Assembly: GCA_024278415.1 (NCBI GenBank) | Contig: JAJRTI010000408.1 | Span: 1-8,482 of the forward strand | DNA length: 8,482 bases | Direction: 5' to 3' | Source of the DNA: Planctomycetota bacterium | GTDB lineage: Bacteria > Planctomycetota > Brocadiia > JAJRTI01 | In this document: one piece after another, positions 6,881 through 8,482 of the stretch | Layout: each line of letters begins with the position of its first letter | Numbering within the stretch: the stretch's first letter is position 1 | Made by a program: the position numbers and the translations under genes | Notes under the pieces: model-generated | Told to the model about the DNA's origin: nothing | The model's database searches: none | The model's input: the letters and a program-made list of their open reading frames with translations, nothing else

Positions 6881-6917
6881 GCCTTCGCCGTCCGTCGGAA
6901 CGCGAAGGCGTTCCGAC
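6881..6917. terminator. strong hairpin between convergent genes, with an alternative fold
   Basis: GTCGGAACGC-GAAG-GCGTTCCGAC (6894-6917) is a perfect 10-bp stem-loop in the gap between the DUF4838 stop (6813) and the dipeptidase stop (6951). It is symmetrical and could act in both directions, but there is no T tract on either side. GCCTTCGC (6881-6888) can instead pair with GCGAAGGC (6902-6909), which would exclude the 10-bp stem. Termination is inferred from position; it could also be another of the intergenic palindromes. Confidence 0.5.
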
Positions 6918-6950
6918 CCGAACATCTCGTCGCCACGCGGAGATGCTACT

Positions 6951-8204
6951 CTAAGGGCAGGACTCCGAACATTGACAACCGACAGCCGGTTCGATCACCT
7001 CTCCCGCGACGCGCAGCACGTTCCCGCCGATGATCTTTTGGATATCCTCGTCCGAGTAGCCCCGCTGCACGAGGCCCACAGTGAACAGGGGCCAGTTCGT
7101 CCAGGCCAGGCTCTGCCGAATCGTGGGGTCGTTCCATCGATCCGAGAACATGGGGTCGTCCTTGGGCCAGAAGTATCCCCACCGCGGCCGCCTGCGCCCG
7201 CGGGACGGGACCTTCGCTTGCTCGGCTTTGCTGTTGCGCGAGGTGTACGCGGTGTCCGTGCCGATGGCCACGTGCTCCGGGCCGAACGTCTTCGCGACAT
7301 AGTCAATGTGGCCGAGGAACGCGTTGATGCCGCCCTCGCCGCCGAGGAAGGCTGGGATGCAGCAAATGCCGATGTACCCGCCGGTGTCGCAGATCGCTCG
7401 AATGACCTCATCCGGCTTGCCGCGGATGTGCTCGTTGACCGCGCACGCGACCGAGTGGCTCGCGACCATGGGCTTGGCCGACGCCTGCGCGGCTTCGAGG
7501 CTCGTCTGCCAGCCGGAGTGCGCGCAGTCCACGATCACGCCCTGCTTGTTCATCTCCGCCACGACCGTGCGGCCGAAGTCGCTGAGGCCCGCGTTGGCCG
7601 GCTCCGCACACCCGTCGCCGATCATGTTCCGGCGGTTGTACGTGAGGTGCATGATGCGGATGCCGAGTTGGAAGAAGATGCGAATGAACAGCAGCTCCTC
7701 CTCCACGGACACCCACTCCTCCGGGATCGGCACGCCGTTGCCGCTCATGTAAAGGCAGTGCCCGCCCCGCTCGTGCGCGGCCACAATGTCGCCGGGCTTG
7801 GCCGCGCGCGTGAGCGCGTCGCCCATGAAGTCGCAGGCGAACGTGAACCGCGCGAGCCGCTTGAGCAGGCGCTTGACCGACTGGCCCTCCTCGCCGGCGT
7901 TCTGCACAATGCACGTGACGCCCGCGGCGTCGAACGCGTCGAGGAACTCCTGCCGCTCGGCCGGGTCGGTGGCCATGCGCGTCATGCCCGCGTCCTCGCG
8001 CAGATTCTGCACTTCCGCATCCGAGCCGCCGGCCTCCATCAGCTCCCTCATCGCGTCGCCGTCGATCGCGGCCCGCGGAGCGAATCCATACGAATCGACC
8101 ACCACCGAGTCTCGGTGCAGTTCGAGTCCATGTGCCAGATCCTTCGGACTCGGCTTCAGCAACTCGATCGCAGCTTGGCGTGCGTTTTCGATTACTTCAT
8201 TCAT
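6951..8204 (-). CDS. Membrane/renal dipeptidase family protein (peptidase family M19), divergent zinc site
   Basis: 417 residues, the usual M19 length, without a signal peptide, so probably cytoplasmic. Family marks are QLGIRIMHLTYNRRN (179-193), GLSDFG (206-211), IVDCAHSG (224-231), VASHS (247-251), HVAIGTD (311-317) and the C-terminal GGNVLRV (393-399). M19 enzymes hydrolyse dipeptides with two zinc ions. Aligned by eye to human DPEP1 as I recall it, His198 and His219 correspond to H229 and H250, and substrate-binding Arg230 to R261. The N-terminal DGHND zinc motif reads DSYGF (37-41), and the bridging Glu125 position appears to be N156 in SGNGV. Activity as a dipeptidase is therefore uncertain. 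A basic loop (about 330-345) and a C-terminal tail with C410, C412 and C416 are extra features. It converges on the DUF4838 gene and is divergent from the Tat gene. Confidence 0.87.
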   Translation of the reverse strand: MNEVIENARQAAIELLKPSPKDLAHGLELHRDSVVVDSYGFAPRAAIDGDAMRELMEAGGSDAEVQNLREDAGMTRMATDPAERQEFLDAFDAAGVTCIVQNAGEEGQSVKRLLKRLARFTFACDFMGDALTRAAKPGDIVAAHERGGHCLYMSGNGVPIPEEWVSVEEELLFIRIFFQLGIRIMHLTYNRRNMIGDGCAEPANAGLSDFGRTVVAEMNKQGVIVDCAHSGWQTSLEAAQASAKPMVASHSVACAVNEHIRGKPDEVIRAICDTGGYIGICCIPAFLGGEGGINAFLGHIDYVAKTFGPEHVAIGTDTAYTSRNSKAEQAKVPSRGRRRPRWGYFWPKDDPMFSDRWNDPTIRQSLAWTNWPLFTVGLVQRGYSDEDIQKIIGGNVLRVAGEVIEPAVGCQCSESCP

Positions 8205-8212
8205 GGTTAGGG

Positions 8213-8216
8213 CTCC
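8213..8216 (-). promoter_or_regulatory. ribosome binding site of the M19 gene
   Basis: On the minus strand GGAG is followed by eight bases and the ATG at 8204-8202. This supports the annotated start; no other in-frame start near it has such a site. Confidence 0.7.
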
Positions 8217-8309
8217 AGGGAACGGGCTTCACGGCAGGGGAGAGGGGCAACGGCGCGGGGCAATGCCACACCATGGAGGCGCTGGGCATCCCGCGGCACG
8301 CGCAACTGT

Positions 8310-8315
8310 ATCATA
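8310..8315 (-). promoter_or_regulatory. candidate -10 element for the M19 gene
   Basis: TATGAT on the minus strand matches the -10 consensus in 5 of 6 positions and lies in an AT-richer patch (8305-8340) of otherwise GC-rich DNA. The hexamer 17 bases upstream (ACATTG) is a poor -35, and TTGGAT would sit at only 14 bases. Transcription would start near 8303, giving a leader of about 100 bases. Confidence 0.3.
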
Positions 8316-8431
8316 TCCTTTTCTCGCGCATCCAATGTATCCACGCCGATGGGCAGGCCGGGCCATTCCGCGCCCCTCTTGTATTCCGGCCGCCTTCCGG
8401 GGAAAATAGCGCTTTCGCCAACTCAGCCCAT

Positions 8432-8435
8432 GGAG
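8432..8435 (+). promoter_or_regulatory. ribosome binding site of the Tat-signal gene
   Basis: GGAG is followed by seven bases (8436-8442) and the ATG at 8443. It favours this start over the ATG at 8429-8431, which overlaps the site and reads in another frame without a Tat motif. Confidence 0.65.
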
Positions 8436-8442
8436 TCAACTC

Positions 8443-8482
8443 ATGCCCAGGGATCGCGTTTCTCGTCGCTCGTTCATCAAGG
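8443..8482 (+). CDS. N-terminus of a Tat-exported protein (3' partial)
   Basis: Only 13 codons are visible: MPRDRVSRRSFIK, then the first base of the next codon. SRRSFIK fits the twin-arginine consensus S/T-R-R-x-F-L-K closely, with I for L, so the product is probably exported folded through the Tat system. The ribosome site GGAG lies seven bases upstream. The function cannot be read from this fragment. In PVC-type genomes such signals often precede Gfo/Idh/MocA oxidoreductases, DUF1501 proteins or sulfatases, but nothing here decides between them. The gene is divergent from the M19 gene. Confidence 0.72.
   Translation, partial: MPRDRVSRRSFIK

Larger units (their letters stand above)
8205..8442. 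other. divergent intergenic regulatory region
   Basis: 238 bases separate the start of the minus-strand M19 gene from the start of the plus-strand Tat-signal gene. It holds both ribosome sites and the candidate -10 at 8310-8315. A weak plus-strand pair lies at TTGTAT (8379-8384) and AAAATA (8403-8408), with 18-base spacing. I see no clear operator palindrome and no gene. Confidence 0.6.

Noticed and set aside
4360..6936. 858-codon open frame on the minus strand
   Set aside because: It lies antisense to the DUF4838 gene. Its translation is rich in Val, Arg, Ala, His and Pro without domains, which is the expected shadow of a GC-rich gene. The plus strand has a signal peptide, ribosome site, promoter and clear domains.
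6972..8210. 412-codon open frame on the plus strand
   Set aside because: It is antisense to the M19 gene, whose family motifs are unmistakable. The plus-strand translation is an Arg/Val/Ala/His-rich shadow.
8429..8482. Alternative start at the ATG at 8429-8431
   Set aside because: It overlaps the GGAG site, reads in a different frame, and gives no Tat or other signal. The ATG at 8443 has correct spacing and a twin-arginine motif.

Overview
The window is GC-rich (roughly two-thirds G+C by eye). Its genes look like those of an environmental bacterium of the Planctomycetes/Lentisphaerae/Verrucomicrobia type, or a similar uncultured lineage. The reasons are a PQQ-like propeller protein carrying jelly-roll, CBM9-like and malectin-like modules, a large secreted DUF4838 protein, a Tat-signal gene start, and a long intergenic tract full of short palindromes. 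The lineage is an inference from family content; no marker gene is present.

Layout. Positions 1-2774 (+) hold the 3' part of a large multidomain PQQ-like propeller protein that begins upstream of the window. Positions 2775-3957 are a 1.18-kb stretch without a credible intact gene. It contains a 23-bp direct repeat, at least ten compact hairpins with unrelated stems, a short-period CACRGAGG-like tract, and a possible eroded remnant of a minus-strand gene. At its end lies a good sigma70-type promoter (TTGACG, 17 bp, TACACT) that fixes the start of the next gene. Positions 3958-6813 (+) encode a secreted DUF4838 protein of 951 residues with a GH2-like sugar-binding domain and a C-terminal CBM4/9-like domain. 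A 137-bp convergent gap with a perfect 10-bp hairpin separates it from positions 8204-6951 (-), a dipeptidase of the renal/membrane dipeptidase family (M19). That protein keeps the family fold signatures but appears to have lost three of the five zinc ligands. Positions 8205-8442 are a divergent promoter region. At 8443 a new plus-strand gene begins with a twin-arginine signal (SRRSFIK) and runs off the window.

How the genes fit together. The two large plus-strand proteins both carry carbohydrate-binding-type modules and are probably (DUF4838) or plausibly (PQQ) exported, which fits extracellular glycan handling. They are separated by 1.2 kb and the second has its own promoter, so they are not an obvious operon. 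The dipeptidase-like protein has no signal peptide and is probably cytoplasmic; it is transcribed separately. I see no defence system, CRISPR array, transposase, integrase, tRNA or rRNA. The most notable items are the ligand-poor M19 protein and the palindrome-rich intergenic tract.
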